NCBI GenBank assembly: GCA_963576725.1
Contig: OY755243.1
Location: 81,393,945-81,457,944 of the forward strand
Source: Azorinus chamasolen
Taxonomy: Eukaryota; Mollusca; Bivalvia; Cardiida; Solecurtidae
DNA: 64,000 nucleotides
Direction: 5' to 3'
Shown here: positions 9,774-19,922 of the stretch, piece by piece
How positions within the stretch are numbered: the first letter of the stretch is position 1
Layout of the letters: each line of letters starts with the position of its first letter
Made by a program: the position numbers and the translations under genes
The notes under the pieces: generated by a model
The model's database searches: none
Told to the model about the DNA's origin: nothing
Seen by the model: only the letters and a program-made list of their open reading frames with translations

Positions 9774-10092
9774 TTAACGCATTCCTTCATAGGCTATATT
9801 TAGATCCAACCTCTTTGAATAAATCTACCGAAAAAGGAGCATTAAATTAGAGAAAAGGACATTTTTAGAATTATGTAGTTCTGAAGCCATTGTGGTAAAT
9901 AGAGCATTAAAAAATTTTGCTCCTTAGGAGCAAATTGAGGGCTTGGTGCAAAACTATTCTAACTCCTTCACAAAGTGAAGGAGTTAGAATAGTTTTGCAC
10001 CAAGCCCTCGAAATGCTCTATTTATCACAATGGTTCCAAAAAGTGACTTTTACAGAGGCGTAGAAAGGCGTATTTATGGAGGAAAGGGTTAA
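9774..10092 (+). repeat. A-family MITE with enlarged loop
   Basis: TTAACGCATTCCTTCATAGGC opens and GGAGGAAAGGGTTAA closes the copy, with TTAA at both ends. The normal central hairpin is split by a second, unrelated perfect palindrome. The element lies inside the N3 array. Confidence 0.85.
9937..10009. repeat. Perfect 35-bp-arm palindrome
   Basis: Two identical inverted 35-bp arms (starting GAGGGCTTGGTGCAAAACTA) are separated by AAA. It sits in the loop of the surrounding A hairpin. No other copy is seen in this window. Confidence 0.95.
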
Positions 10093-10466
10093 ACTAAATT
10101 TAGATGAGTTACAGCTTAAGTTCGAATTTTGGTCTGGTTGAATAATTTCTGCCAAAGTTATTATCCTTGAACTTTAATTTTTTTGTCAAATTTTCCATTG
10201 TCCTGATTTTTTTGATTTTTTATGTGGTTTGAGATATTAACTTCATATTTGATACAAAGCTAAATCTGGATGAGTTACAGCTTCGAATTCTGGTCTGGTT
10301 GAATAATTTTTGCCAACGTTATGGCCCTTGAATTTGGAAATTTTTGTCAAATTTTCAATCGTCCAGATTTTTTTTTGAAGTGGTTTTAGACATTAAGTTT
10401 ATAATTGGCATAAAGCTAAATCTAGATGAGTTACACCTTAAGTTGAATCTCGATTTGGTTGATCAT

Positions 10467-10685
10467 GGAGGGTCGTAACATTCATTGGGAATCGGGCGGC
10501 GACCAAATGCTATCAAGTTGTTATTGGATTTTACAGATCGCTACTGAATCGCAACTGGAGCGTTATCTGAGAGTAATCGGATCGTAAGTATCCCAATATC
10601 GCCCCATCCGGAAGAGGTCTATGGTGCTCCTTCCGAGCGCGTAGATCGCCGTAGAGCCCCGTCTAGTGGAATGGGGGCAGTACCT
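10467..10685. repeat. GC-richer tract ending CTAGTGGAATGGGGG
   Basis: Its composition and its ending are shared with the tract at 181-505. It abuts the presumed 3' side of the SINE at right, so it could be SINE body or a separate element. Confidence 0.4.
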
Positions 10686-10957
10686 AGTTATAGTCTACTT
10701 TCAGTCCGAATGACCGCTCAACCGACTACATTTACTCCCCTGGTCATTGAGTGAATCGCCTACAATATTGAGCACTGCTAACATATGACGCAATCATGCA
10801 GCCTCAATACCGGCTAGTGACCCTCACAGGTACCCATTTAACCCCTGGGGGAGGTGCGGGTGGAAGACACTGTAAAGCATCTCTGAAATTTTCCGGGAGG
10901 GACTTGGATTTGAACCCCGGACCTCCGGACTGATAGTCAAGCGCGTTACCAATTGGA
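10686..10957 (-). repeat. tRNA-derived SINE copy
   Basis: On the minus strand the right side reads GGTAACGCGCTTGACTATCA and then a box-B-like GGTTCAAATCC, as in a tRNA-derived pol III promoter. A GC-richer body follows to the left. The head is cut short at the 5' side by the next MITE, so box A is incomplete. The body end is uncertain. Confidence 0.6.
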
Positions 10958-10961
10958 AAGG

Positions 10962-11160
10962 GTTAACCGTTTCTTTCACATAAACACCTTTACACACCTT
11001 TGCAAACAGAGTAGATCCAGATCAGATGGCTCCTGTTGTAGCCATCTGATCAGGGTCAACTGTTTGCTTATGAAATACAATAGATCTGATTCTACAATTT
11101 CTGCCACAGTGAAAAACTGCATTGTTAGGTTACTAATATATTCACTTAACATAAATATTC
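10962..11160 (+). repeat. C-family MITE
   Basis: TTAACCGTTTCTTTCACATA opens the copy and the core is AGATGGCTCCTGTTGTAGCC. The copy ends at AAATATTCATGAGGGG, where the second SINE begins. Confidence 0.7.
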
Positions 11161-11162
11161 AT

Positions 11163-11256
11163 GAGGGGGAAATTTCCAGGAGGGACCGGGTTTTGAACCC
11201 CGGACCTCTGGATTGGTAGTCAAGCGCGTTACCACTAGACCACTGCACACCTGACA
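11163..11256 (-). repeat. tRNA-derived SINE head
   Basis: The minus strand shows box A (TGGTCTAGTGGTAACGCG) and box B (GGTTCAAAACCC) at tRNA-like spacing, then GGTCCCTCCTGGAAA. Only the head is present. It is not a functional tRNA: the acceptor arms do not pair and it has no body of its own. Short ORFs across it are shadows. Confidence 0.7.
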
Positions 11257-11368
11257 TATTTCTATTTGTCCAAAATTGCCAGAAAAAGGCCTGTAACCCT
11301 TTATATGGTAAGACATTGTTGTCTGCACATTGCATAGTCTGATAAATACTCCTCACTCCATTTTTTTT

Positions 11369-11597
11369 TTAACCCTTTCCTCCATAAATACGCCTTTCTA
11401 CGCCTCTGTAATAGCCACTTCTTGAAACCATTGTGATAAATAGAGCATTTGCTCCTATAGGAGCAAATGCTCTATTTATCACAATGATTTCAAACTACAA
11501 AATTCTAAAATTGTCCCTTTCTCTAGTAAATGCTCCTTTTGGGCAGATTCATTTAAAGAGGTTGGGTCTAAAAATAGCCTATGGAGGAATGGATTAA
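11369..11597 (-). repeat. A-family MITE, TTAA both ends
   Basis: This is a complete copy from TTAACCCTTTCCTCCATAAA to GGAGGAATGGATTAA, with a perfect GAGCATTTGCTCCTATAGGA centre. Confidence 0.9.
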
Positions 11598-11724
11598 CAC
11601 AGTAATGTTTTGCAATGGTAGAAACTGTAGAATCAGATCTGTATAATTATTTCAAGTGCTGTCTGATCTGGGTCTACTCTGTTTGCAAAGGCGTTAAAAG
11701 GTGTATCTCTGGAGTAAAGGGTTA
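11598..11724 (-). repeat. C-family MITE fragment
   Basis: The right part only is present: GTAGAAACTGTAGAATCAGA, half a core, then GGAGTAAAGGGTTAA. It begins at the TTAA of the preceding A element. Confidence 0.65.
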
Positions 11725-11866
11725 AGAAATACAGTTAATATAGATTTGATATAACTTTATGTGATCATATGCAAGCATGAAAATGCATCTGTATTAATAT
11801 TCATGTTGTCAGTACATGTATATCTAAGGTATAACACAATATAACGCAAATACTCATTAAGTCTTA

Positions 11867-12091
11867 TTTCAAATTTCAATACCTATTGAATATTCATGAA
11901 CAAAAAAAGTTATAATTAAATATGGAAGGTGGAACATTGTAGCCATTTTAGAAAGTAAAGAAACAGATCTTTCAAATTCTATATGCAAACAGAGCAGACC
12001 CTGAGCAGATGGCTTCTATGGGAGCCATCTGATCTGGGTCTACTCTGTTTGCAAATGCATAAAAACACGTTTATATGAAGGAAAGGGTTAA
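11867..12091 (+). repeat. B-family MITE, left end lost
   Basis: The sequence from TTTCAAATTTCAATACCTAT to GAAGGAAAGGGTTAA matches B. Its last TTAA (12088-12091) also opens a truncated A-type end (TTAACCCTTTCCTCCATAGA) to the right. Confidence 0.8.
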
Positions 12092-12369
12092 CCCTTTCCT
12101 CCATAGATACTCCTTTTTTGGGCTGTCATTTCTAAACTAATCATTATAGAGCTTTCAAATTTCACATGTGTCTTCCTCTCATTGAGGACCATTGCTGTAA
12201 CTAAGGTCCATCAATCTGCATGCAATACTTTTTGAGTTATTCCCCTTTGTTCTGATTTTCGCACTCCAACATATTAAGAATTTTTGTGTCAGTTATGAGG
12301 AGGTGACACATGTGTTATGCTCTTGTTATGCTTTTGCAAACAACAGGGTGAAATACCTAGCTACCTACT
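12092..12369. other. Truncated A end and unassigned spacer
   Basis: After an A-type terminus the sequence is unfamiliar. TTTTGAGTTATTCCCCTTTG resembles core text of Helentron-like arrays. The CAACAGGGTGAAATACCTA motif shared with 9018 lies at 12341. Confidence 0.35.
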
Positions 12370-12783
12370 TGCTGAGTAGACTCAGATCAGAATCTTCTTT
12401 AGGAGCCGTCTGATCAGGATCAGATCTTCTTTGTTTGCTTTTGAAATAATATAGAAATGAGTCTACAGTTTCTATCATGATTAAAAAATATTCTGTTTTC
12501 TGTAAGAAAGTCAGTATAATAAGCCTTTCCTCCATAAGTATGCCTTTGTAGAAGTCACTTTATGAAACCATTGTGATAAATAGAGCATTTGCTCCTATAG
12601 GAGCAAATGCTCTATTTATCACAATGGTTTCAAATAACAAAATTTCCTTTTCTCTAGTTAGTGCTCCTTTTCTGTAGATTTATTCAAAGAGGTTGGGTCT
12701 AAAAATAGCCTATGGAGTAATTAGGGTTAATATTCATGATGTATAATAATTTCTTGCATGAATGTTCATGGAGTAAAGGTTTA
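12370..12783 (+). repeat. C-family MITE interrupted by an A element
   Basis: The core (AGAATCTTCTTTAGGAGCCG) and flank run to GTAAGAAAGTCAGTATAA. C sequence resumes after the A element with TTAATATTCATGATG and ends GGAGTAAAGGTTTAA. Confidence 0.75.
12517..12730 (-). repeat. A-family MITE nested in a C element
   Basis: It runs from GCCTTTCCTCCATAAGTA to CTATGGAGTAATTAGGGTTAA. The left TTAA has decayed to ATAA and the right one is intact. The hairpin centre is perfect. Confidence 0.85.
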
Positions 12784-13489
12784 AAGAAAGATACATGTAG
12801 GGGCATGTAAATTATGTTGTTGTCTACTTTTGTCTGTTTGGCTCAAACCTCGGATAAAGATACGGAACTTTGGTTCTGCTAATATTCTCATGATATTGCT
12901 CATTACCAGATTACCCACTGTTAATTCCTTCATGTGGTGGGTAATAAACACGTTGTCTGTTCTGGAGTTAAATATTAATTCACCTGCTAAATACAATAAT
13001 TTTACTGCAATTTATCGTATGTTTTAAGAGAATTCATAATTGGTAGTTTAAGTTCAGGTTAGATAAAGAATTCACCCAGCATCCCTAATGGATAAAAAAC
13101 AGGTTTTCAGATTTTCCAATAATAGTCTGCCCACCAACTGTGAAACGGATCTATTATGTATGTATTGTAGTGTGTGACCATTTGGTTTTGCTTAGTTGAG
13201 TGAGCGCAGGTTTATTAGGGTGGTTTGGATAGCAGTGGAAATTGAGGGCTAACTAGACATGGCAGTGTGAACAGGGAGGGGTGTCTGGTCGAGATCTGTA
13301 GGGCATATAATACATGTGATAATACCACTTATATGGTTGGACTGTACACTGAGAATATTCTATTATAAGATATTGCTGTGACCAGGTGAAAAAAACAGGT
13401 TAGTGTTTATGATTAGACACACATATTGACAATTCAAGTGTGATTTTCTTTTGATGAAAAAAGTAGTATTGGTTAAATTTGAGTAACAC
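12784..13489. other. No feature recognised
   Basis: This is single-copy-looking sequence. Overlapping 65-71 codon ORFs on both strands show no recognisable domain and no splice context that I can support. Confidence 0.45.
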
Positions 13490-13632
13490 TTTCCCTGTTT
13501 AATATTCATGTGAGAAATAATGACATCATGAATATTTATTACCTGAAGGTTTACAATCCTATAGGATCTGATCTGGGTCTACTCTGTTTGCAGATGCATG
13601 AAAAAGTGTTTGTATGAAGGAAAGAGATAAGT
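13490..13632 (-). repeat. C/B MITE with internal deletion
   Basis: TTCCCTGTTTAATATTCATG runs to TACCTGAAGG, then jumps into the right core arm (CCTATAGGATCTGATCTGGG) and a GAAGGAAAGAGATAA end. Confidence 0.6.
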
Positions 13633-13635
13633 GGT

Positions 13636-13862
13636 TGTTTAAACCCGTTCCCTATTGAATACTCATGTAAAAATTAATGACACCAAGAGTATTTGTAAAA
13701 TTTAATGACACCAAGAGTATTGCTGAATTTTGATATTGGCAGTGATATACACAGGACGTTTTGGTATTTGTAGAAACTGCAGTGTTATAATTTCACAAGC
13801 AAACAGAGCTGTCTGATATGGGTCTGCTCTGTTTGCAAAGGTTTGAAAAATGTAGGAGTGAT
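13636..13862 (-). repeat. C/B MITE with small duplication
   Basis: The copy starts AAACCCGTTCCCTATTGAAT. ATTAATGACACCAAGAGTAT is tandemly doubled with few changes, and the core is reduced to GCAAACAGAGCTGTCTGATA. Confidence 0.6.
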
Positions 13863-14076
13863 AGGCTCAAAGCGGTCTGTACTGTATCTTCAGCTCTTAT
13901 GTTATCTGAGAGTACTGCTATTCAGTATCAGCAGGTAGAATATAATATTCTTGAGTTTTCACGGTTTTCAGTCTGATAATTTGTTGGGGATTAGTTAAGC
14001 CCCAAATTACCTGATATTCTGGGAGTAATAACTGAGAAATACCCAAAGTATTTGGACAGCCAAGCTTAGGCAAATA

Positions 14077-14273
14077 CAGTAAAACCTCTCTATAATGGCC
14101 ACTAAATTACATCAAGTGTTGAAGGCAGGTGGCAGCTTAAAGCAAGGTGAAAGTAAAACAGAACGCTCCTATAGGAGCGTTCTGTTTTACTTTCACCTTG
14201 CTTTAAGCATCCACCTGCCCTAAATACCAGCTACTCAACACAGTTTAGTGGCCGTTATAGAGAGGTTCTACTG
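14077..14273 (+). mobile_element. D2-subfamily TA-flanked hairpin element
   Basis: TA-CAGTAAAACCTCTCTATAA opens and TTATAGAGAGGTTCTACTG-TA closes this copy. The centre is a near-perfect hairpin, TGAAAGTAAAACAGAACGCT and its complement. The match at 35821-36013 confirms the ends. Confidence 0.85.
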
Positions 14274-14811
14274 TAGTGCAGATTCACTGCTGAAGTTGAT
14301 CGGTCTTCACAGTTTGCTACCATGTTAGTCTAATGAATATTCATGGAGTAAAAAGGTTCAGGTATATCGGGTGTATTATGTTGCGCAGTGTAAATTTCAT
14401 AAGAAGCAAAGTTTCATAGCAGTTAAACTTAGGCAAAAAGTGTAGATCTAGATTAACTTGCTCCTGAAGTAACAGTTAGATCAGAGTCTTCACTAATGTT
14501 GATTATCAGAATGTTGCCAAATTGACTTATTCAGCTGTACAAACAGGCAGAGTGAAGCGATTGGATGTCCACATCCAGGTAATTAGAGTCTGAATATTGT
14601 GGGTATGTACGGGTTATTAGAGTCTGAATATTGTGGGTAATTATGATATTATCTCCGAGACAAAAAGTATGGAGTGCTTTAGAGTACAAGTTTCATAACA
14701 GAGTTCTAACATAGCATTTGGTCAACACTATTTCACTATCCAGTGGCAAATCCATGTTATGTTCAAATGTACATTGTACAAAGAGCCTTTGTAAACAGTA
14801 ACCTTGGCAGT
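14274..14811. other. Spacer with small MITE fragments
   Basis: A C right end (TGAATATTCATGGAGTAAAA) lies at 14333-14352 and a decayed core at 14440-14495. A GAGTCTGAATATTGTGGGTA motif is doubled near 14587 and 14620. No gene is seen. Confidence 0.45.
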
Positions 14812-15068
14812 GAATCCTTTCCTGTTGAATATTTATGTAAGAAATAAATGAAATCATTAATAATATTTATCAGCTGAATTTTTTATAATGGTAAATTAAC
14901 ACAGATGTGATTTTTTTAACCTTGGCAAAATCTGTAAATTCATATCTTTATACTTCCGTAAGCAAATAGAGCAGACCCTGATCTGATGGCTCCTACACGA
15001 GCATTCTTATCTTGGTTTACTCTGTTTGCAAAGGCATGAAAAAGCGTTTATATGAGGGAAAGGGTTAA
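14812..15068 (-). repeat. C/B-type MITE
   Basis: It starts TCCTTTCCTGTTGAATATTT, has a decayed core (TGATGGCTCCTACACGAGC), and ends TATATGAGGGAAAGGGTTAA. Confidence 0.7.
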
Positions 15069-15287
15069 CTAGATTCCACGCTATTTGGCAATTCTTGATA
15101 TGAATTATAGAAAAAATAATATGTAGGAATTGCAGAAAACATGCTTTTTGTTTTGCAGTGAATACTTACTGGACAGTATATTGTCCCTTTCAATCCTGTA
15201 TAGCCCAGCTTGTGATGACTTTTGCAAACACTTTGGATCCAGATGAGAATTGAGCAACATAGCCCTGAGGTTTTGCTTGAGTCTTAA

Positions 15288-15365
15288 AGATCATTCTCAA
15301 GTATCTGATTGGTCAGATTCTGAGCTTGCTCATAATCTGACCAATCAGATACTTGAGAATGATCT
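15288..15365. repeat. Perfect 32-bp inverted repeat
   Basis: Arms of 32 bp starting AGATCATTCTCAAGTATCTG are separated by 14 bp. H-type sequence (GGATCCAGATGAGAAT) lies just upstream, so this may be an H-variant core with a new hairpin. Confidence 0.9.
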
Positions 15366-15644
15366 CAGATTCACTCAGATTTAGTTTTATAAACCTTGGA
15401 CCATGTAAGTCTCTCATCAGCATCCAAATTCTCCGACACTGTGGTCACTTATTACGCTATATTCTAGCAGTGTAACTGTGATAACCTTTGCAAAATTATT
15501 ATGGTTTGGATACAGATGAGACGCCACATTATGCAGGATCCATGTAGTTTGACACTTTGACTATACTTTTGCAAAAGAAAGGAGAGAAATTTTATTTTAA
15601 GAATTGAAGCAGATGACAATTATCGTTGAAGACAGTGGGCAGAG

Positions 15645-15883
15645 TTAACTCTTTCCCTCATATAAACGCCTTTTGACTGAGTAAACCCAGGAGCCATCTG
15701 ATCAAGGTCTGCTCTGTGTCTGGTCAGGGTCTGCTCTGTGCGCTTTTGTCATAATGTAGATATGATTCTACTGATTTTGTCAAAGTAAAAAAATCCTTTA
15801 AAGGTTTATATTATAAAAATTCAGCTAACAAATATTCATGATGTCATTATTTCTTACATGAATACTGAACAGGGAAACGGTGA
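15645..15883 (+). repeat. C-family MITE, core partly deleted
   Basis: TTAACTCTTTCCCTCATATA opens the copy, the left core arm is nearly gone, and CAGGGTCTGCTCTGTG is doubled. The right end CTGAACAGGGAAACGGTGAA has lost its TTAA. Confidence 0.65.
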
Positions 15884-16403
15884 AGAAACTACTGAAAAAT
15901 ATAAATAGAAGCAGACAACACTTTTTGCAGACAAAAGTAACTATTAGTGTTAACAGGGTATAAGCTATATACAGTTTCTCTGATCTGTTAATGTACTGGA
16001 TTTACTCTTAATCCTATTTTGTCGGATTTTTTGTGGTGTCAAGGTCAAATACCATACACACATTTCCTTTGAACAGAATCCAGTGAGATTTAATGGAAAC
16101 AAAAGGATCATTAATAACATGTTGGATTCAGATGACATTCCTAGTAACTCTGCATCTTATCAGGGATCCAAAATGTTTGACATCCTGATCTCGTCGATTC
16201 TTGACGAGAAATCGGAGGAAGTCCCTATTGAAATCTAAACTAGAGGACATTTTCTATTGATGCAAATTTACTTAGCATGTTAAAGGTTAAAGACTTATTT
16301 TTTAGTGTTATATTGTTATGTCTTTTCACACTATTGATCAGTTTGTGATTTTAGCCTTGCAAACAGTTCTGATCCACAGAGGCTCATATAAGATCCAATT
16401 AAT
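15884..16403. other. Spacer with H-type fragments
   Basis: GTTGGATTCAGATGACATTC and TATCAGGGATCCAAAATGTT near 16121-16170 form a weak H core. GTTCTGATCCACAGAGGC at 16365 is another remnant. No gene is seen. Confidence 0.4.
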
Positions 16404-18325
16404 TTAACCCTTCACTTCACCCATTCCCTCATATTGACAACTTTTGATGACTGTCACTTTGTGAAACCATTGTGATAATTAGAGCATTTGCTCCTATAGG
16501 AGCAAATGCTCTATTTATCACAATAGTTTAAAACTACAAAATTCTAAATTTTTCCTTTTTATGCCCCCCAGATTTGATCTGGGGGGCATATTGTTTTTGC
16601 CCTGTCTGTTTGTTGTCAGCAACTTTAACATTGGCCATAACTTTTGAGTCAGTACTGATAGCGACTTGATATTTGGCATGCATATGTATCTCATAAAGCC
16701 GCACATTTTGAAGGGTGACATGTCAATGTCAAGGTCATCCTTCAAGGTCAGAGGTCAAATATATGGGTCAAATCACCAACTTTAACATTGGCCATAACTT
16801 TTGGACCAGTAGAGATAGAGACTTGATATTTGGCATGTTTGTGTATCTCATGAAGCTGCACATTTTGAGGGGTGACATGTCAAGGTCAATGTAATCCTTC
16901 AGGGTCAAAGGTCAAATTGTCTGTTTTTTTGGCTGTAACTTTAACGCAACCTTAACATTGGTCATAACTTTTGAGCCAGTACAGATAGAGACTTGATATT
17001 TGGCATGCATATGTATCTCATAAAGCCGCACATTTTCAAGGGTGACATGTCAAGGTCAAGGTCATCCTTCAAGGTCAGAGGTCAAATATATGGGTCAAAT
17101 CACTGACTTTATCATTGGCCATAACTTTTGAACCAGTAGAGATAGAGACTTGATATTTGACATGCTTGTGTTTCTCATGAAGCTGCACATTTTGAGGGGT
17201 GACATGTCAAGGTCATCCTTCAGGGTCAAAGGTCAAATTGTCTGTTTGTCTGTAACTTTAACATTGGTCATAACTTTTGAGCCAGTACAGATAGAGACTT
17301 GATATTTCGCATGCATATGTATTTCATAAAGCCGCACATTTTGACGTGTGACATGTCAAGATCACCCTTAAAGGTCAGAGGTCAAACATATGGGTCAAAT
17401 CACGGACTTTAACATTGGCCATAACTTTTGAACCAGTACAGATAGAGACTTTATATTTGGCATGCTTGTGTATCTCATGAAGCTGCACAGTTTGAGGGGT
17501 GACATGTCAAGGTCATCCTTCAGGGTCAAAGGTCACGAACTTCAAATTGGCCATAACTTTTGAACCAATAGAGATAGAGTTTTGATATTTGGCATGCATG
17601 TGTATCTCATAAAGCTGCACATTTTGAGGGGCAACATGTCAAGGTTAAGGTCATCTTTTAGGGTCAAAGGTCACCGACTTTAACATTGGCCATAACTTTC
17701 GAACCTGTAGATACAGACTTGACATTTGGTATGTATGTGTATCTCATGAAGCTGCACAGTTTGGGGTGACATGTCAAGGTCAAGGTCATCTTTCAGGGTC
17801 AAAGGTCACCAACTTTAACATTGGCCATAACTTTTGAACCAGTAGAGATACAGACTTGATAGTTGGTATACATGTGTTTCTCATTTGGCTGCACAGTTTG
17901 AGGGGTGACATGTCAAGGTCAAGGTCATCTTTGAAGGTCAAAGGTCATTAACATTGGCCATAACGTTTGAACCAGTAGATATACAGCCTTGATACTGGTA
18001 TGCATGTGTATCTCATGAAGCCGCACAGTTTGAGGGGTACCTTGTCAGGTCAAGGTCATCCTTTATGGTCAAAGGTCACCAACTTTTAACATTGGCCATA
18101 ACTTTTGAACCATTAGAGATACAGACTAGATATTTGGTATGCATGTGTACCCCATGAAGCTGCACAGTTTGAGGGGTGATATGTCAATATCAAGGTCATC
18201 CTTCAGGGTCAAATATCATATTGAGGGGGCATAGTGTTTCACAAACACATCTTGTTTCTAGTTAATGCTCAATTTCGGTAGATTTATTCAAAGAGGTTAG
18301 ATCTAAAAATAGCCTATGAGGGACA
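16404..18325 (-). repeat. A-family MITE split by an N1 element
   Basis: The A element starts near TTAACCCTTCACTTCACCCA, passes the perfect hairpin to AAATTTTTCCTTTTT, is interrupted by N1, and resumes CTAGTTAATGCTCAATTTCG through to AAATAGCCTATGAGGGA. Its right TTAA end is lost. Confidence 0.8.
16558..18256 (+). mobile_element. N1 element inserted in an A element
   Basis: The hairpin ATGCCCCCCAGAT/ATCTGGGGGGCAT lies at 16561-16589 and the 3' end CACATCTTGTT at 18246-18256. The tandem units follow the same order of variants as in the 3783-5779 copy. Comparison with intact A elements shows insertion within a T-rich stretch (CCTTTT^CTCTAG), with no long target duplication, as expected for a Helentron-type mechanism. 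Confidence 0.75.
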
Positions 18326-18340
18326 ATATAGCCAGATAAG

Positions 18341-18577
18341 AGTTCACCCTTTCCTCCGTAACTACACTGTTCTACGCTTTGTAAAATTCACATTTTGAAA
18401 CCATTGTGATAAATATGGCATTTGCTCCATAGGAGCAAATGCTCTATTCACTGCAATGGTTTCTAAACTACACAATTCTAAAATGTTCCTTTTCTCTAGT
18501 AAACTTTTTATGCTCCTTTTCAGTAGATTTATTCAAAGAGGTTGGGTCTAAAAATAGCCTATGGAGGAATGGGTTAA
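18341..18577 (-). repeat. A-family MITE
   Basis: The copy runs from TTCACCCTTTCCTCCGTAAC to GGAGGAATGGGTTAA. The hairpin centre is ATTTGCTCCATAGGAGCAAA, with two arm mismatches. Confidence 0.85.
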
Positions 18578-18850
18578 AGCTTTAACCAAATACGGAGTCA
18601 TTGAGACATGCAAACCTTTACTCCATGAATATAATTGTAAGAAATACTGAACAGTTTTCACTTATACTTGTGATTTTTGTTCTACGACAAAATATTACAG
18701 GCCTATGTTGTACTGGTAACGAAACTAAAACGCAACCCGAATAAATACTAGTACATTGCCATATAACATCGGGTCTCTGGTACGTATCAAGCACATGAAA
18801 GTTTTATCTTCTTCTGCGTTTATTTGATTGATCAGGATCCATACTGTTTG

Positions 18851-19069
18851 ACCCTTTCCCTAATATAAACGTGGTTTCACACATTTGCTAGAGGAACCGT
18901 CTGATCTGCGTCTGCTCTATTTGCTTTTGGAATTTGATAGATCTGTATCTTTAGTTTCTAAAATGGCAACGATGTTCCACCTACCATATTTCAATAAAAC
19001 TATTTTGTCCATAAATATTCAGTAGGTAAATGAAATTTGAAATAAACATAGAACATGGAAAGGGGTTAA
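18851..19069 (-). repeat. B-family MITE, left core arm deleted
   Basis: It runs from ACCCTTTCCCTAATATAAAC to AGAACATGGAAAGGGGTTAA. Only the right half of the core remains. Its final TTAA is shared with the A element that follows. Confidence 0.75.
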
Positions 19070-19270
19070 CACATTCCTCCATAAGCTATTTTTAGACCCA
19101 ACCTCTCTGAATGAATCTACCGAAAAGGAGTATTAACTAGCGAAAAGGAAAATTTCAGAATTGTGTAGTTTTGAGACCATTGTGATAAATAGAGCATTTG
19201 CTCCACAATGGTTTCAAAAAGTGACTTCTATAGAGGCGTAGAAAGGCGTATTTATTGAGGAAAGGGTTAA
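19066..19270 (+). repeat. A-family MITE, one hairpin arm deleted
   Basis: TTAACACATTCCTCCATAAG opens and TTGAGGAAAGGGTTAA closes the copy. After GCATTTGCTCC the sequence jumps straight to ACAATGGTTTC, which removes the right hairpin arm. Confidence 0.8.
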
Positions 19271-19453
19271 CAAAGTTAAGTTTCTCAAAAGAATGAATCC
19301 TAGCAGAGTTTGAGCAGGTATGATTTTTTTCCCTGTAATTAACAAGTAAACTTTCCATATTGCTAGTATACAATACCACTGTGTTGCTTATTGAAGCTAC
19401 GTGTCTTGAATTTCTCAACATTCGGATAGGAATCTGAGATTCACAGTATTTTA

Positions 19454-19600
19454 TTAACCCTTTGAATGCACAGAAAATGAGTGTACAGGAATTTGCAAAC
19501 AGTGTAGACCCAGATCAGAGGGCTGACTCCTAGTGGAGCCCTGAAAGACTTATTAGGGTCTGCACTGTTTGTCATTTGAAATCCTTGTCAATACCCTTTC
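19454..19600 (+). repeat. F-family MITE
   Basis: TTAACCCTTTGAATGCACAG opens the copy. The core is AGTGTAGACCCAGATCAGAG with a decayed right arm, followed by TGCACTGTTTGTCATTTGAA. The right end is unclear. Confidence 0.6.
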
Positions 19601-19922
19601 CTACAGAATGGAGTCTTTTGTTAAACAAAGTAACAATGTCGGTATAATTCCACTTTGAAAATTCCGAATACAAATGTTTGATTACCGTGGTAGGTTTGTT
19701 TTCACACATTATGCATAGATAATATTGAAATGGAAGTTGTGCATGTAACATTGTAATTAGAAACGTGGTATTAAGAATACTGAAATGAAAAGGAACACTG
19801 TGACAATCATTTATTTTCATACCCATGGAAATTTAATGTCTGTCACAGCACGACAACTATGAAAATGTGTCTACAGTAAAATCTTGATTATTCAAACACT
19901 AAAATCACATCATTATTGATCT
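19601..19922. other. No feature recognised
   Basis: An 84-codon minus-strand ORF spans this stretch without a recognisable domain. It may include the lost right flank of the F element. Confidence 0.4.

Larger units (their letters stand above)
9623..10466 (+). mobile_element. N3 tandem-core element interrupted by an A element
   Basis: The left end is an imperfect hairpin (AGTCCTCTACCAGAGCTGAA...GGGGACT) followed by CTGTCCGTCCAGCC. The core units share AAGCTAAATCTGGATGAGTT and CTGGTTGAATAATTTTTGCC. The design matches N1/N2 (5' hairpin, Tyr/Ser-like CTGTCCGTC tract, tandem core), but no CTTGTT 3' end is found, so the right limit is approximate. Confidence 0.55.

Noticed and set aside
11163..11256. 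Functional tRNA gene
   Set aside because: The A and B boxes are present, but acceptor-stem pairing fails and the sequence continues as a dispersed repeat.
11146..11356. Minus-strand ORFs over the SINE head
   Set aside because: Shadow of tRNA-like sequence (box A to box B), not coding.
19572..19826. 84-codon minus ORF
   Set aside because: No recognisable domain, no splice or promoter context; likely chance in AT-rich sequence.
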